Part shown: positions 43,095-54,644 of the stretch, in pieces
Numbering within the stretch: position 1 is the stretch's first letter
How the letters are laid out: every line of letters starts with the position of its first letter
Assembly: GCA_023548195.1 (NCBI GenBank)
Contig: JAJHZJ010000399.1
Location: 8,313,100 to 8,377,099 of the forward strand
Reading direction: 5' to 3'
Origin: Bettongia penicillata ogilbyi
Taxonomy: Eukaryota; Chordata; Mammalia; Diprotodontia; Potoroidae
Length of the DNA: 64,000 nucleotides
Notes under the pieces: model-generated
Told to the model about the DNA's origin: nothing
Seen by the model: the letters and a program-made list of their open reading frames with translations, nothing else
Database searches by the model: none
Position numbers and translations under genes: made by a program

Positions 43095-44150
43095 TGTCTT
43101 GTCTCTGGAAATCAAATTTTTGTTGAGCTCTGGTCTTTTCATTGGAATGTTTGGAAGTCCTCTATTTCATTGAATGTCCAGAATCCTGAAATATTAAGCT
43201 TAGTTTTGCTGGGTAGTTGATCTTTGGTTGTAATCCCAGCTCCTTTGCCTTACAGGAAATCATTTTCCAAATGCCCCAATATTTTAATGTAGAAGTTGCT
43301 AAGTCCTTTGTAATACTGACTATGGTTTCACAATGCTTAAATTGTTTTTTTCTGACTGCTTGCAGTATTTTCCCTTTGCCTGATAATTTTGGAATGTGAC
43401 TGCAATATCCTCGGCATTTTCAATTTTGGATCTCTTTTAGGAGGTGATCAGTAGATTCTTTCAATGACTATTTTAATCTCTGGTTCTGGGACCTCAGGGT
43501 AGTTTTTCTTGATGATTTCTTGAAAAGATAATGTCCATGTTCTGTTTTTTCATCATGGCTTTCGGTTAGACCAATAATTCTTAAGTAATTTCAGCTGGAT
43601 TTATTTTCCAGGTCAGTTGTTTTTCCAATAAGATATTTTACATGTTCTTCAATTTTTTTCATTCTTTTGATTTTGTTCGTCTGATTCTTGATGTCTCAAA
43701 GAGTTATTAGCTTTCAGTTGCTCAGTTCTAATTTCTAATGAATTGTTTTCTTCAGTTAGATTTTGAACTTTCTATTTGGTCCATTTTACTTTTTAAGGAG
43801 TTCTTCTCTTCCATGAGTTACTGCGCCTCCTTTTCCATTTGCCTAATTCTACTTTTTAAGGAGTTGTTTTCTATAGTTGGTTTTTGTCCTTTTTCCAAAC
43901 AATTGACTCTTTCTTGCATACCTCTCATACTTTTTCCCAACTTTTCTTCTATTTCTCTTATTTGACTTTTAATATTCTTCTTGAGCTCTTCTAAGAAGGC
44001 TTTTGGGGTTTAAGATCAATTCATATACCTCTTTGAAATTTCGGATGTAGGTATATTGACAGTGTTGTCCTATTCTGAATTTGTGCCTTGTTCTTTTCTG
44101 TCCCCATAGTAAGAATCTATGGTCATTGAGTATTTCTGCTTTTTGCTCAT
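43095..44150 (-). pseudogene. L1 ORF1, degraded
   Basis: The start ATG is at 44150 (MSKKQKYSMTID, then a gap in similarity). Heptad-rich coiled-coil text lies in about 43980-43700, RRM-like text near 43640-43480, and C-terminal domain text near 43420-43200. The tail after the FNE block continues past the position where the half-L1 copies have a TAG. Many stops. Confidence 0.7.
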
Positions 44151-44880
44151 GGTGTTTGATTATTTCTTGGCTTTTAAAGTTGAGCTCTCCTGCTGTGGCA
44201 CAGAAGACACTAACCCAAGCTTCTTGTGCTGGAGGCTTGGGACCTGGTCACTAGCTTTGTGGGCTGGGGCCTCAGGTGCTGGCAGCTGGAGGCTGTAGCT
44301 GTCTAGAAGCTTATCTGGTTCTGAGCTAGAGTCAGCAACACTGAAGTTCTCAGGGTGTTAAAGGGGGGAGGTCCTTGCCCCTGGAGGATGTCTGCTCACG
44401 TGGGCTACTTTGAGTCTGCAGGACTTGGCTGCTTGAGGACACCTGCCTTCCTGGAACTGTGCCTCCTGGAGTTGGGCTTCAGCACTTGGAGGTTTGGCTG
44501 CTGGAGGATGCTTGCCTGCCAGTATATGCAGCGGTTTTCTGAGCTAGATTCTACCTGTGTCAAAGCACTCAGGGAGTACTGGTATTGGCACCTGCCTGCT
44601 CCACCACCCTGGGGCTTAGAATCTCCCTCTGGTTTGCTAAGGTGGGGTTTGCTGCTAGCTTTCTGGGATGCCTCACATCCTGTTCTGCTTCCCCTCCATC
44701 ACAGCCTAGACAGAGGCTTTACTCCTCCAAGGTTTCTAGACTATAAGACAGCTGCACCCTGTATTTCTGCTGGCTCAACTATTCCAGGGTTCTTCCTGGG
44801 ATGATATTTTCTGTGCTTTCAGAGGTCAGTAAGGGAGAGTGAAAGTGACTTACTTCTTACTCTGCCATCTTGACTCCCAG
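44151..44880 (-). promoter_or_regulatory. L1 5' UTR
   Basis: The 5' UTR of the L1 ending at 44880. It contains recurring CTGGAGG- and GCTGGAGGC-type words that resemble, loosely, the repeat units at 12690-13260. A 149-codon plus-strand frame (44355-44804) lies here and is not a gene. Confidence 0.6.
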
Positions 44881-45059
44881 AGTTCAAACAGTATTCAGTA
44901 TTTAAGTTTGTTTAGATTTTAATGTCATCTTGTACATGAAGATGCTTGGTTGCATCTAGTAAAATCTAGAAAGACCAGGAAGTCAAAGGAAGATATAGTA
45001 CAGGAGGGAGAGCATGGTCAGCAGCTACATAGAGATCATAAAGAATAAAAAATGAGAAA

Positions 45060-45255
45060 AGACCATTATTTTAGGCATTTAAAAAGAGGACATTTAGTCT
45101 GATCACCTCATTATAAAGATAAGGAAACTAAGGTTCAGGAAGATTAAGTAATTTCACCAAGGTCACATAGGTAGCAAACATTACAAGCTGAATTTGTATG
45201 CAGTTCCTCTGACTACAAATTCAGTGTTCTTTTCACTGTGTCATGCTGCCTCCCA
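45060..45255. mobile_element. MIR/THER-type SINE
   Basis: Blocks: CATTTAGTCTGATCACCTCA, AAGGAAACTAAGGTTCAGG, CAAGGTCACATAGGTAGCAA and TTCACTGTGTCATGCTGCCT. Confidence 0.7.
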
Positions 45256-46730
45256 AATGATGACATTTGAAATAACAATTTCTTACAGTTAGGGAGTCAG
45301 AAGTCAGATTACAGAGGATTAAGGAACAACTGGGTGATCAGGAAATGGAGGTATCCAGTGTAGATAACTTTTGAGGACTTTGTACCGTATGAAATGAAAT
45401 GATAAATTTGAGTAATGAAAAGGAATACGAAATCCTTTAGATTAAAGAAAGCAAAATTAGAACACTATATTCAAGGACTACTGTTATACAAAAATAATAC
45501 AAATAAAACAGTAACAACAAAATTAGAAAATATATATGGAAGAAAAAAATTGGAAAGGGACAGCAAAACAAATTTTTTTATCATTTTGTTAAAATTAATG
45601 TTTCATTTTAAAAACCAGATTAAACGTTGGAGTTTTAATGTTTTATATACATCATTTAATATGTTTATTTGGATGGGGTGTTAATTGTTACTAAATTTAG
45701 AAAACAAGTAAGTAAATAAATATATTCTTTCTTTCCAGCTTCCCATCTCTAAGATAAATCAAAGTCTTTTGTTTATAAACTAAATCAACTGCAAACTATT
45801 CAATCATGAGATTAAATCTCAGATTGCTAGAGTGATCATCCAGAGTACCCCATTGTCAACAGAGATCAATATTTAACTGACAAAAGCTATATTTGCTCCT
45901 CATCAATCCATTACTCTTTCTTCTAGGGAAGCTGGAGCTGTCCAAAGTGGCTAGGGAGCCCCCTGATGAATAGCTTAATGCTTATTTCAAGGTGACCCTA
46001 GCCTTATTAACTCACAGACGAATGCACAAAAGCTTTCCTTAGACAATGCAGGCTGAGGCATCTATGCTGGTATCTTCTCCAGTCTGACAAAGGCATGACT
46101 AGAAGGGAGAACACTTGGGGCAAATAATTAGGGAGCCACTTAGTATCTCATTTATCCTTCATACCCCTCTTCCATGTGAAAGAGAAATTAAAATTTTAGT
46201 TTAAGTTTAGAGGTAACTGTGACCTTTTCCCTACATACACCCCATATACAAGGAGGAACAATAAGGCTTAAAGGAAGAATTGGTATCCCAGAATCCAGTA
46301 AATGGTGGAACCTGTTTTGTGTATGGGAGAGAAGCTAAGAACGGTTTTATTGCATTATTATTTTTCCATTGCTGTTTGTTTTACTTTTAATGTCTTAAAC
46401 ATTTTGCTATTATATTGTGACTTGAATACTCTATGATTAGAGTATTAGACTGGCAGGATCTTAGAGTATAATTCATATCATTCAATATCCCAAATATCCC
46501 CACGTTGAACTTGAAGAATGTTACAAGGGGTTCCAGAGTCAGAATGTGAGTATGGCTCAGTATTTTACTCACATAGCTCTTTAAAGTTCTTAAAGGCTTG
46601 TCTTTATAAACAGCAAGATCTGAAACCTTGGTTGTTCACATTCACATCCTTATTCACATCACAAACTTATTGAATATAAAAATAACTCTAAGCCAAGTTA
46701 CTCCTTTCCCTAATGGTAGTTCATCCACTG
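45256..46730. other. Unassigned intergenic DNA
   Basis: About 1.5 kb, AT-rich, with no recognised repeat and no supported exon. Confidence 0.5.
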
Positions 46731-47047
46731 GGGGCAACTAGGTAGTACAATGGATAGAGCACCAGTGCAGGAGTCAGGAGGACCTGAGTTCAAATCTCTC
46801 CTCAGACACTTGACACTCACTAGTTGAGTGACCTAGGGCAAGTCACTTAACCCCAATTGCCTCATCCTGGGTCATCTCCAGTCATCCTGATGAATATCTG
46901 GTCACTGGATTCAGATGGCTCAGGAGGAGAAGTGAGGCTGGTGACCTGCACAGCCCTCCGGCACTCAAAACAAAGTCAAGTGCAAGTCATGTCATCATTT
47001 CTCTGATGGCATGGTCTTCTTTGGCAATGAAGGAGAAACACACACAT
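46731..47047 (+). mobile_element. Composite SINE: tRNA-like head, RTE-like tail
   Basis: The head is GGGGCAACTAGGTAGTACAA with GGATAGAGC (A-box area) and GAGTTCAAATC (B box). The core is GTGACCTAGGGCAAGTCACT and AACCCCAATTGCCTCA. The tail is TCATCCTGATGAATATCTGG, GGCTGGTGACCTGCACAGCC and GGCATGGTCTTCTTTGGCAA, ending in a CA-rich stretch. Possible target-site duplication: TTCATCCACTG (46720-46730) and CTCATCCATTG (47048-47058), 9 of 11 matching. It is one of the better-preserved SINEs in the window. The head would have supplied an RNA polymerase III promoter. Confidence 0.85.
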
Positions 47048-47374
47048 CTCATCCATTGCTCAATTTTTGTCATACTAAAAGAGTTATTTTGTAGCTCACA
47101 AATCAAATCAATGAACATTTATTAAGCATTACTATGAGCAAATCACTGTACCAGTGTGAGGGAAGGACCCAAAGAAGCAGTAGCCATCAACTATAAGACA
47201 AGAGAGTTGGACACAGTGATATTTAAATTTCCTTCAAGGTCCCTAATTCTATGCTTGATGTATTTGGAGAAACAAGCATCAACAAGTATAAGAAGAAATA
47301 GCAAGGTGTGATTTAAATAACACTTCAAGATAACAATCAGAAGGACTGTCTTAAGGTAGCATGTGATTAATGGG

Positions 47375-47914
47375 TTGTTCAAGGAAGACTTGGTGTGAGG
47401 ACTGCTTATCAACCTTTGGCATCCTCCTGCCACTCAACTCTCACCTGTGTTTCCAAGAAGCCATAGCATACACAATAGATATACTCCAATAAAATCCTAT
47501 TGGCAGACAGGCTAAACCAGGTTGAGGATAACCAGCAGACCTCAAACCCAGCAGTGAGTTAGGGAGATGCCTGCTCCAAGCATATGAAGACTTTCTCCAG
47601 TCAAATAGGTGAATGAGAACAATTTGTTGCAACAGACATGAAGGCAGCAGAAGCAGGCACTGTGGAGCACTTAGAGCTTGGTCAGACATCAAAGATGCCA
47701 AGGTCATCCTCTGTATGTCAGGCAATGACCAGTCATCTTCTATCTTGCTACTTTCGATGATTCTGGAAGAGAGAATGAAGATGATGACTCTGTGCAACTC
47801 TGCCTCACTTAAATCCAGTTCACAAGTAAGTCAAGACATCACCCATCATCCACTATATTACTTCAACATTGTGATGTTATTGGTCCTCTTTGAAATGAAG
47901 GACAAATAAGAACA
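47375..47914 (+). mobile_element. Non-autonomous RTE derivative
   Basis: Starts TGTTCAAGGAAGACTTGG and ends ATTGGTCCTCTTTGAAATGA followed by AGGACAAATAAGAAC. Collinear with 27437-27937. It shares its 5' ~450 bp with the RTE at 37079. Confidence 0.75.
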
Positions 47915-48329
47915 ATGCGAGCAATTGACAAATGGATTGCATAGATAGTGAGAGCTTCTGGAGTACACGGAGGGAAGAACCCTTCAAATCATCTTGGAAT
48001 GATCAACAAGCATAGATAGACTTTTGTATTCATAGCTGAGAGGTTACACAGTGTCTGGGGATCACACTAACATTGGAGACAAAATGGCAATGGAGAAAAA
48101 GAGAAAATTATCACTGTATTTCCACTAATGAACGTAAAAGTGATCAATAGGTCTTCTGAGGTAAGGAAAAGAAAGCTCTTTAGGCAAATCCTTCAGGATT
48201 CCTTAATGGTAATTTGTGATATCATGTCTTAGCTTTTAGAGTTTTATTTATTAAGTCTCATTTGGAATTCAAATTTAATTTGGGGTTCAGACAACACAGT
48301 TCATCACAAGAAAATCTTAGAGGGAAAAT

Positions 48330-48435
48330 GACAGGATCATAGCTAAAGAGCTGAAAGGGATATTAGAAGCCATTAAGTCTACACCCCACATTTTAAAGAA
48401 AAGTTTTATGACTTGCCCAGGATCACAAATATCCG
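48330..48435. mobile_element. MIR/THER-type SINE fragment
   Basis: Blocks: GATCATAGCTAAAGAGCTGA, AGGGATATTAGAAGCCATTA and ATGACTTGCCCAGGATCACA. Confidence 0.6.
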
Positions 48436-48914
48436 ACCAATCTTTACATTAATTTGGGGAATCAATTTACATTTGAATATGAAAAATTGAGGCTTAGTAG
48501 AGTCTGTTAATCAATCTATCTTGAAAGTTCCCTTTACCTTCAAAGCTCACAAGTGGGCTTTCTTACATTCCATTACTTTCATGTCACTAACTTACAAATG
48601 GAACCACCCTTTGCTTACAATAATCCTGGCAGGGACATGCAAAACAAGTGTGCCTATCTCTTGCAATTAGGTCACTAAGGGAAGCTTTCCCAATATTCTT
48701 TTTTTAAATTAGCTTTGCTGATAATAACTTGTTCTTTTGTCCTACCCCAGTAAATAGGGTAAATGTAAAGCTTAGCTTTTCAAAACCATAGTAGCTATGT
48801 TTAAAATGAGAATAAATACCTAGAATATTTGCAAATCATGTAATAATAATACCTACAGCTATGTGAGCAGAGCAGTTAGAGGACCTCCCTGATGTATTTT
48901 ACACACAACTAGTT
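48436..48914. other. Unassigned intergenic DNA
   Basis: Nothing recognised. Confidence 0.5.
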
Positions 48915-49110
48915 AAATCATGGGATTACAGATTTAAACCTGAAAAAAAATATCCAGTTCAACCTCTTTATTTTACAAATAAGGAAACAGGCACAAAAAG
49001 TTTGAGTAACTTGCCTAGAGTCACAAAGATATGAAGAATCTCAGGTAGTATTTGAATCTATGTCTTCCTGTCTCTGAGTCCAGTACTATATCTATTTCCA
49101 GAAACTTCTC
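48915..49110. mobile_element. MIR/THER-type SINE
   Basis: Blocks: AATCATGGGATTACAGATTT, TATCCAGTTCAACCTCTTTA, ACAAATAAGGAAACAGG, TGCCTAGAGTCACAAAG and CCTGTCTCTGAGTCCAGTAC. Confidence 0.7.
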
Positions 49111-49340
49111 CAAGAACCCTGCTCTGATTCCTCATCCTGGTTCTTAAACACAGTTTAAGAAGCCCTGAAGAGATTGTGAGTGGAAAAAATTTAACAAGCT
49201 CTGGAGAGAAGAAAAGCTGTGGAGAAATCCCTAGTTTATGCAGATTCTACCATTGTAAAGGTTTCAAGTACATACTGCAGACATAGCAGTGCTATTGTCC
49301 AGTAACTAGCATAGTTCATTGACAGAAGGTTGGCCACATG

Positions 49341-49343
<3 letters not shown>

Positions 49344-49379
<36 letters not shown>
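49344..49379. repeat. (TG)18 microsatellite
   Basis: An uninterrupted TG run followed by ATGTGTGCACATGCACATGTG, a near-palindrome. Confidence 0.95.
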
Positions 49380-49385
<6 letters not shown>

Positions 49386-50357
49386 CACATGCACATGTGT
49401 GCCACTTTAATTCATAAAATTGTCTGTAGAGAATTATGGAAGGAGTCTTGGGTGTTCCAGGAGGGGGTGTTCATCCTGATGAAATCAGATCTTTTAAAAT
49501 ACTGAAGTAAGAAAGTAAGGATATTATAATTGAGTCTTAAGAATCCAAACTAGCAAGATTTCAAGAGACAAATCCATCACAGTATATACTAAATATATAA
49601 TTGTCCAGTAAAGAAAAGATGAATCCAAACATGTCAAGGTATTGTAATACAGGTTTCAAAAAGTGCCTGGAATGTTACTGAATAGGAGGGCTTGAAAGAA
49701 TGAGATCAAGATGGCGGAGCAGAAAGACTCACGTATGCTAGCTCCAGAACACACAGCCCATAAATTTCCTGTAAAAAGAACTCCCCACAAATTCTGGAGC
49801 AGAGCAAGCCACGCACCAACACAGTGGAGGAGATTTCCGTTCCAGAGAGCCCTGAAAAACCAGCCCCAAAGGTCCATCACGCACTGGACAGCAGAGTACA
49901 CCCCTGCGCTGCCCTGGACGGTTGGCCCCAGAGGAGCAGATCTGAGCAGGCTTCGGGGATGGAAACTCCAGCAGCTGCGAAGGTCCCTCCACCCACAGGC
50001 GCTACAGGTCAGTGAGAGAGACTTCTGGGCTGGCCAAGAGGGGCGCAGGGTGTCTCTATGACTTGGGCCCCCTCTGGAGATGGTGGCAGAGGTGGCAGAG
50101 GCAGCAGTGAGCAGGCAGGAGCTCAGGGCCATTACCAAAGGTCTCTGCATAAACCCCCTGAGGGAACTGAGCCTGGGAGGCGGCCCTGCCCCCACCCAAG
50201 CACCAGAACTTAAGCTCACATTTAATAGCAGCCATGCCTGCTACTGAAAGCCCCGAGGCTGGGGAGCAGCATTTGAATCTCAGACCCCAAGCACTAGCTG
50301 GGCGGATCTAGGCGGGGGTGCAGAGGAATCTCAGAAGTCAAGTAACTGGCTGGGAAA

Positions 50358-51418
50358 ATGCCTAGAAAAGGGAAGAAAAATAAGACCATAGAAAGCTACT
50401 TTCTTGGGGGACAGATGTTCCCGCCTTTCATTTCTGATGACTAGGAACAATTCTTACCATCAGGGAAAGATGTGGAGGTCCAGGCCTCTGTATCCCAGAC
50501 ATCCCAGGTGGATGTCCGGTGGGCTCAGGCCATGAAAGAGCTCAAAAAGGATTTTGAAAATCAAGTTAGACAGGTGGAGGAAAAACTGGGAAGAGAAATG
50601 AGAGAGATGCAAGAAAAGCATGAAAAGCAGGTCAGCACCTTACTAAAGGAGACCCAAAAAATGCTGAAGAAAATAACACCTTGAAAAATAGGCTAGCTCA
50701 ATTGGCAAAAGAGGTCCAAAAAGCCAATGAGGAGAAGAATGCTTTCAAAAGCAGAATTAGCCAAATGGAAAAGGAGGTTCAAAAGCTCACTGAAGACAAT
50801 AGTTCTCTCAAAATTAGAATAGAACAGATGGCTTTCTTTCTATTGAAGACAATAGTTCTCTCAAAATTAGAATAGAACAAATGACTTTCTGAGAAACCAA
50901 GAAATCACCAAACAAAACCAAAAGAATGAAAAAATGGAAGAGAATGTGAAATATCTCATGGGAAAAACAACTGACATGGAAAATAGATCCAGGAGAGACA
51001 ATTTAAAAATTATGGGACTACCTGAAAGCCATGATCAAAAAAAGAGCCTAGACATCATCTTTCATGAAATTATCCTGAAATTCTAGAACCAGAGGGCAAA
51101 ATAAGTATTGAAGGAATCCATCGATCACCACTTGAAAGAGATCCAAAAAGAGAAACTCCTAGGAACATTGTGGCCAAATTCCAGAATTCCCAGGTCAAGG
51201 AGAAAATATTGAAAGCATCTAAAAAGAAACAATTCCAGTATTGTGGAAATACAATCAGGATAACTCAAGATCTAGCAGCTTCTACATTAAGGAATCGAAG
51301 GGCGTGGAATAGGATATTCCAGAAGTCAAAGGAACTAGGACTCAAACCAAGAATCACCTACCCAGCAAAACTGAGTATAATACTTCAGGGGAACATATGG
51401 TCTTTCAATGAAACATAG
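50358..51418 (+). pseudogene. L1 ORF1 of half-L1 copy, broken
   Basis: Starts at ATG 50358 (MPRKGKKNKTIES). The breaks, in order, are: a TAG 29 codons in, which replaces a codon in the acidic DDDE-type segment; a one-base loss in an A-run near 50660; a 53-bp tandem duplication at 50791-50890; a TGA at ~50889; and a ~15-bp deletion near 51073. The coiled-coil region (QVRQVEEKLGREMREM), the RRM text (SRRDNLKIMGLPESHD) and the C-terminal domain (51170-51418, with RITYPAKLSI) are still clear. It ends at TAG 51416-51418, the same position and codon as in the minus-strand copy, about 23 residues before the ancestral end. Confidence 0.85.
50791..50890. repeat. 53-bp tandem duplication in ORF1
   Basis: The 47 bp beginning at 50791 recur at 50844 with two G/A differences. 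The extra copy shifts the ORF1 frame. It is absent from the minus-strand half-L1. Confidence 0.9.
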
Positions 51419-51610
51419 GACTTTCAAGCATTCTTGATGAAAAGACCAGAGCTGAAAAGAAAATTTGACTTTCAAAGAGAAGAAGCATGAAAAAGTAAAC
51501 AGCAAAGAGAAGTCATAAGGGACTTACCAAAGGTGAACTTTTTACATTCCTACATGGAAAGACAATATTTGTAACCTTAAAACTTTTCAGTATCTGGGTA
51601 GTTGGTGGGA

Positions 51611-51652
<42 letters not shown>
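51611..51652. repeat. (AC)n microsatellite inside the half-L1
   Basis: About 21 AC units. It lies at the same place as the TG/CATG-rich stretch at 21470-21531 in the minus-strand copy, so the repeat seed is part of the element. Confidence 0.95.
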
Positions 51653-51654
<2 letters not shown>

Positions 51655-52546
51655 ACCTGTGTGCATGCACACACATACACACATGCACGCACATACAGAG
51701 ACAGAGAGCACAGAGTGAATTGAATAGGATGGGACTATATCTTAAAAGAAATTAAGGTAAACAGTGAGAGAGAAATGTAGTGGGAGGAGAGAGGGTGAAA
51801 TGGAATGGGGTAAATTATATGTCATTCAACAGGCAAGCAGGAGACTTTTTAGTGGAGGGAAAAAGAGGAGAGCTGAGAAAAAAAACATGAAGTTTACTCT
51901 CATCACATTCGACTAAAGGAAGGAGTAAAATGCACACTCATTTTGGTATGAAAACCTATCTTACAATACAGGAAAGTGGGGGAGAAGGAGATAAGCAAGG
52001 AGAGGGATGATGGAAGGGAGGGTAATGGGAGGAGGGAGCAATTTGAAGTCAACACTCAGGGAGGGACAGGATCAAAAGACAGAAGAGAAACAATGGGGGG
52101 CAGGATAGGATGGAGGGAAATACAGTTAGTCTTACACAACACGACTATTATCGAAGTCATTTGCAAAACTACACAGATATGGCCCATACTGAATTGCTTG
52201 CCTTCCCAAAGGGAATGGGTGGGGAGGGAGGGATGGGGAGAATTTGGAACTCAAAGTTTTAGGAACAACTGTTGAGTATTGTTCTTGCTACTAGGAAATA
52301 AGAAATACAGTTAATGGGAATAGAAAGTCATCTGGCCCTACAGGACAAAAGAGAAGATGGGGACAAGAGAAGGGAGGGATGATAGAAGAGAGGGCAGATT
52401 GGTGATAGGGAAAATTAGAATGTTCAGTGTATTGGGGTGGGGGGAGGGGAGAAATGGGGAGAAAATATGGAACCCAAAATTTTGTGAAAATGAATGTAAA
52501 AAGTTAAATAAATTTATATTAAAAAAAAAAAAAAGAATGAGATCAA

Positions 52547-53085
52547 AGTGGTTGCCACTGTATTTCCCCAAGAGTGCATGGGAGATCTCCAAAAGCAGAG
52601 GTTTCTCCTCACCCCTGTATTTTAAAGATATGTATATTTCATTAATTTGTAATATTTGCATTTCCTAACACATTCCTTCTCATTCTCTTTCTCAAAAAGT
52701 CATCCTTTGTAACAAATAATAAAAATGATTAAGAAAGGGAGTTTAGAAAACATTAACCATTATATCAACCAAATCAAATTGTTACATTGTTCCACATCCA
52801 TTGTCTCCCCTTTGGCAAAGAAGAGAGATGCATTTTCTCAATACTCTGAGCATGGTTTTTATAAAGAGTATTCTAGACAATATTCTAGACTTAGATGTAT
52901 GTTTGAAGGTAAGGAAATATAGGAGACCATCCTGTCAGATTTTTGGACAATACGGAAATAACTAGAATGTTTTGGGTCAAGTGATATTTTCTGGGACTGT
53001 AGGCAAGATGGAAAATATTAATTACTTTAACTACATTAAATGTAGTGGTGAATGTAGTAATAATTACTTTCATTTATGTACTCTT
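52547..53085. other. Unassigned intergenic DNA
   Basis: No recognised repeat. A small imperfect palindrome (ACTACATT and AATGTAGT) is visible at about 53030-53047. Confidence 0.5.
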
Positions 53086-53089
53086 TAAA

Positions 53090-53345
53090 TTTTATGAAGT
53101 ATTTTCACACATATTATCTCAAATAACTAGGTAATAGAATGATCCCATTATAGATATAAAACTCAAAGAGACATCAGAGGACAACCTTATGAGTTAAGTG
53201 TTATTATATCCACTTTCTTATGAGGTAATGGAGATACCAAAAGATTTGCCCAAAGTGACATCACCAGTAAGTGAATGATTCAAGACTTGTACCAAGTTTC
53301 TTTTGATTCCCATTCAAGTGTTCTTTCCTTTCTACCAAATATGTC
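53090..53345 (-). mobile_element. MIR/CORE SINE, old
   Basis: Tail-first blocks: AAGTATTTTCACACATATTA, AATGATCCCATTATAGATA, GATTTGCCCAAAGTGACATC and CAAGTGTTCTTTCCTTTC. There may be two overlapping fragments. Confidence 0.55.
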
Positions 53346-53379
53346 TCCTATAAAATAGAAGTATCCAGAAAGCCCTGGT

Positions 53380-53565
53380 TTCAAGTTCTGTCTCCAGTCT
53401 TGGCAGAGACATATACTGGCTTTGTGACCCTAGAGAAGTCATTTAACTTCTCAGTACCCCTAAGGAAATCTCTAAAAATCTAAATTTTAGAGAAGGTACC
53501 AATCTGAAAACTGAGAGTTTCCTATATTGATGAAATAACAGGTTCAGTATCTATCCCTAAAATAC
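53380..53565 (+). mobile_element. MAR1-type SINE, 5'-truncated
   Basis: Blocks: TTTCAAGTTCTGTCTCCAGT, GTGACCCTAGAGAAGTCATT, GAGAAGGTACCAATCTGAAA, and TATTGATGAAATAACAGGTT. Confidence 0.65.
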
Positions 53566-53694
53566 AAATATTTACTCTCCTCTGTTTCCTACAGTAACTA
53601 AAAACTATTTGTCTTATCAAAGACACAAACAAACAAAATCATTATTTCATTCATCAGTGTAGCATATGCAGACCACAATTCTATAATATCTCTA

Positions 53695-53890
53695 TTCCTG
53701 GCAGCTAGGTAAATCAGTTAACAGAGCACTGGGCACGGAGTGAAGAAGACTAGAGTTCAAAAATGGCCTCAAATATTTACCAGCTGTGTGACCCTGAGCA
53801 AGTTATTTAATCTTAATTTCCTCAATTGTTAAACAAAATAGTAAGCACTATGTAAATGTTAACTGTTATTATTATTATTACTATTAAATG
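53695..53890 (+). mobile_element. CORE-SINE
   Basis: Head CCTGGCAGCTAGGTAAATCA, B-box-like GAGTTCAAAAAT, core GTGTGACCCTGAGCAAGTTA and tail AAGCACTATGTAAATGTTAA ending in (ATT)n. Confidence 0.75.
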
Positions 53891-54640
53891 TTTATTTCTT
53901 ATTTCCTTTACCTTCTTTTCCTTTAGGCTTTACATCTGTGTTATTCCATAAATCTTTCATAGATGATTCACTTAGCATGATATATAGTCAAACTTATCCC
54001 ATTAAGATGCACATTCAACCTTTAGTAATAAAATTAACTCTTTAATGATGTAAATTGCCTTTGCCTATGAGAATTCTCATGTGCACAAACAAGTCATTAT
54101 CGAGAAAGGATGTTATAACTGCCAGTATGCTGGCAAAATATAACAAAGGTGAAAGAATAGCCGCTTTAGACTCCTATTGTCTGCATTACAATATTTGGCA
54201 ACTCCAAGGAAGACATAAAATCCACAGATGGAAAATATAAATGATTCTTCTTATAATGGAACAACCAGATAATGAGGGCCTCATCCTTAAAAAGCATACA
54301 ATATCTGCCTACTTGGTGTGTTACTCCCAGAAGTATATAATAAAGGGGTCACTTCCTCCCAATTCAGAGCATATATAGGCATTCTCTGACTATTTCTGTT
54401 AGCTTGCTGTTTAGTAGTAAGCAGACTTTTAACTGGGGGCTAAACCATAACTGAATATGCATACAAAAGTCTCAAACAGATGAACTCTATTTCTCTACAC
54501 TGATGTCAACTGAGGTAAGAAATGCTATAAGACCCAAGGGAAGGGAGAAGTGGCAGTAACAATATGGATCTCTCTACCTGGCAGCCATGTATACATGAAT
54601 ACATGATGCCTCTCTTCATGTCAGATAGATATAGAGAGAT
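53891..54640. other. Unassigned intergenic DNA
   Basis: A 61-codon frame at 54055-54240 has no recognised family. No repeat recognised. Confidence 0.5.
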
Positions 54641-54644
54641 AGAT

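Larger units (their letters stand above)
39413..44880 (-). mobile_element. Long L1 with 5' UTR, ORF1, ORF2; 3' end missing
   Basis: The longest element here. On the minus strand the 5' end is at ~44880 (CAAGATGGCAGAGTAAG near the start). It is followed by a 5' UTR to 44151, ORF1, a ~600-bp spacer (43095-42500) and ORF2 to 39413. It lacks the ORF2 C-terminal end and the 3' UTR, which is unusual for an L1. At its 3' break it meets the RTE, likewise 3'-truncated, with a shared GAAAC at the join. Both ORFs are heavily mutated. Confidence 0.85.
49695..52546 (+). mobile_element. Near-complete ORF2-less L1 (HAL1-like)
   Basis: It is bounded by a perfect 15-bp direct repeat AAAGAATGAGATCAA at 49695-49709 and 52532-52546. 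Between them lie a 5' UTR (49710-50357, starting GATGGCGGAGCAG), ORF1 (50358-51418), a spacer/3' UTR, and a terminal A-run (52521-52534). No ORF2 is present. After ORF1 the sequence continues as ACATGGAAAGACAATATTTG, an (AC)n microsatellite and 3' UTR, as in the minus-strand copy at 20628-23561. The preserved duplication and poly-A point to an L1-machinery insertion of modest age. Confidence 0.9.

Noticed and set aside
44355..44804. 149-codon plus-strand frame
   Set aside because: It lies in the antisense strand of an L1 5' UTR. Cys/Trp/Leu-rich text follows from repeated CTGGAGG-type words.
46731..46800. Possible tRNA gene (A and B boxes)
   Set aside because: The boxes belong to the tRNA-like head of a SINE. 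No cloverleaf with an anticodon arm and acceptor stem can be drawn, and the body continues as a SINE.
49656..50219. 187-codon minus-strand frame and overlapping plus-strand frames
   Set aside because: It lies wholly across the 5' UTR of the half-L1, antisense to the element, with low-complexity Ser/Leu/Pro/Gly content from GC-rich sequence. No protein family signature.
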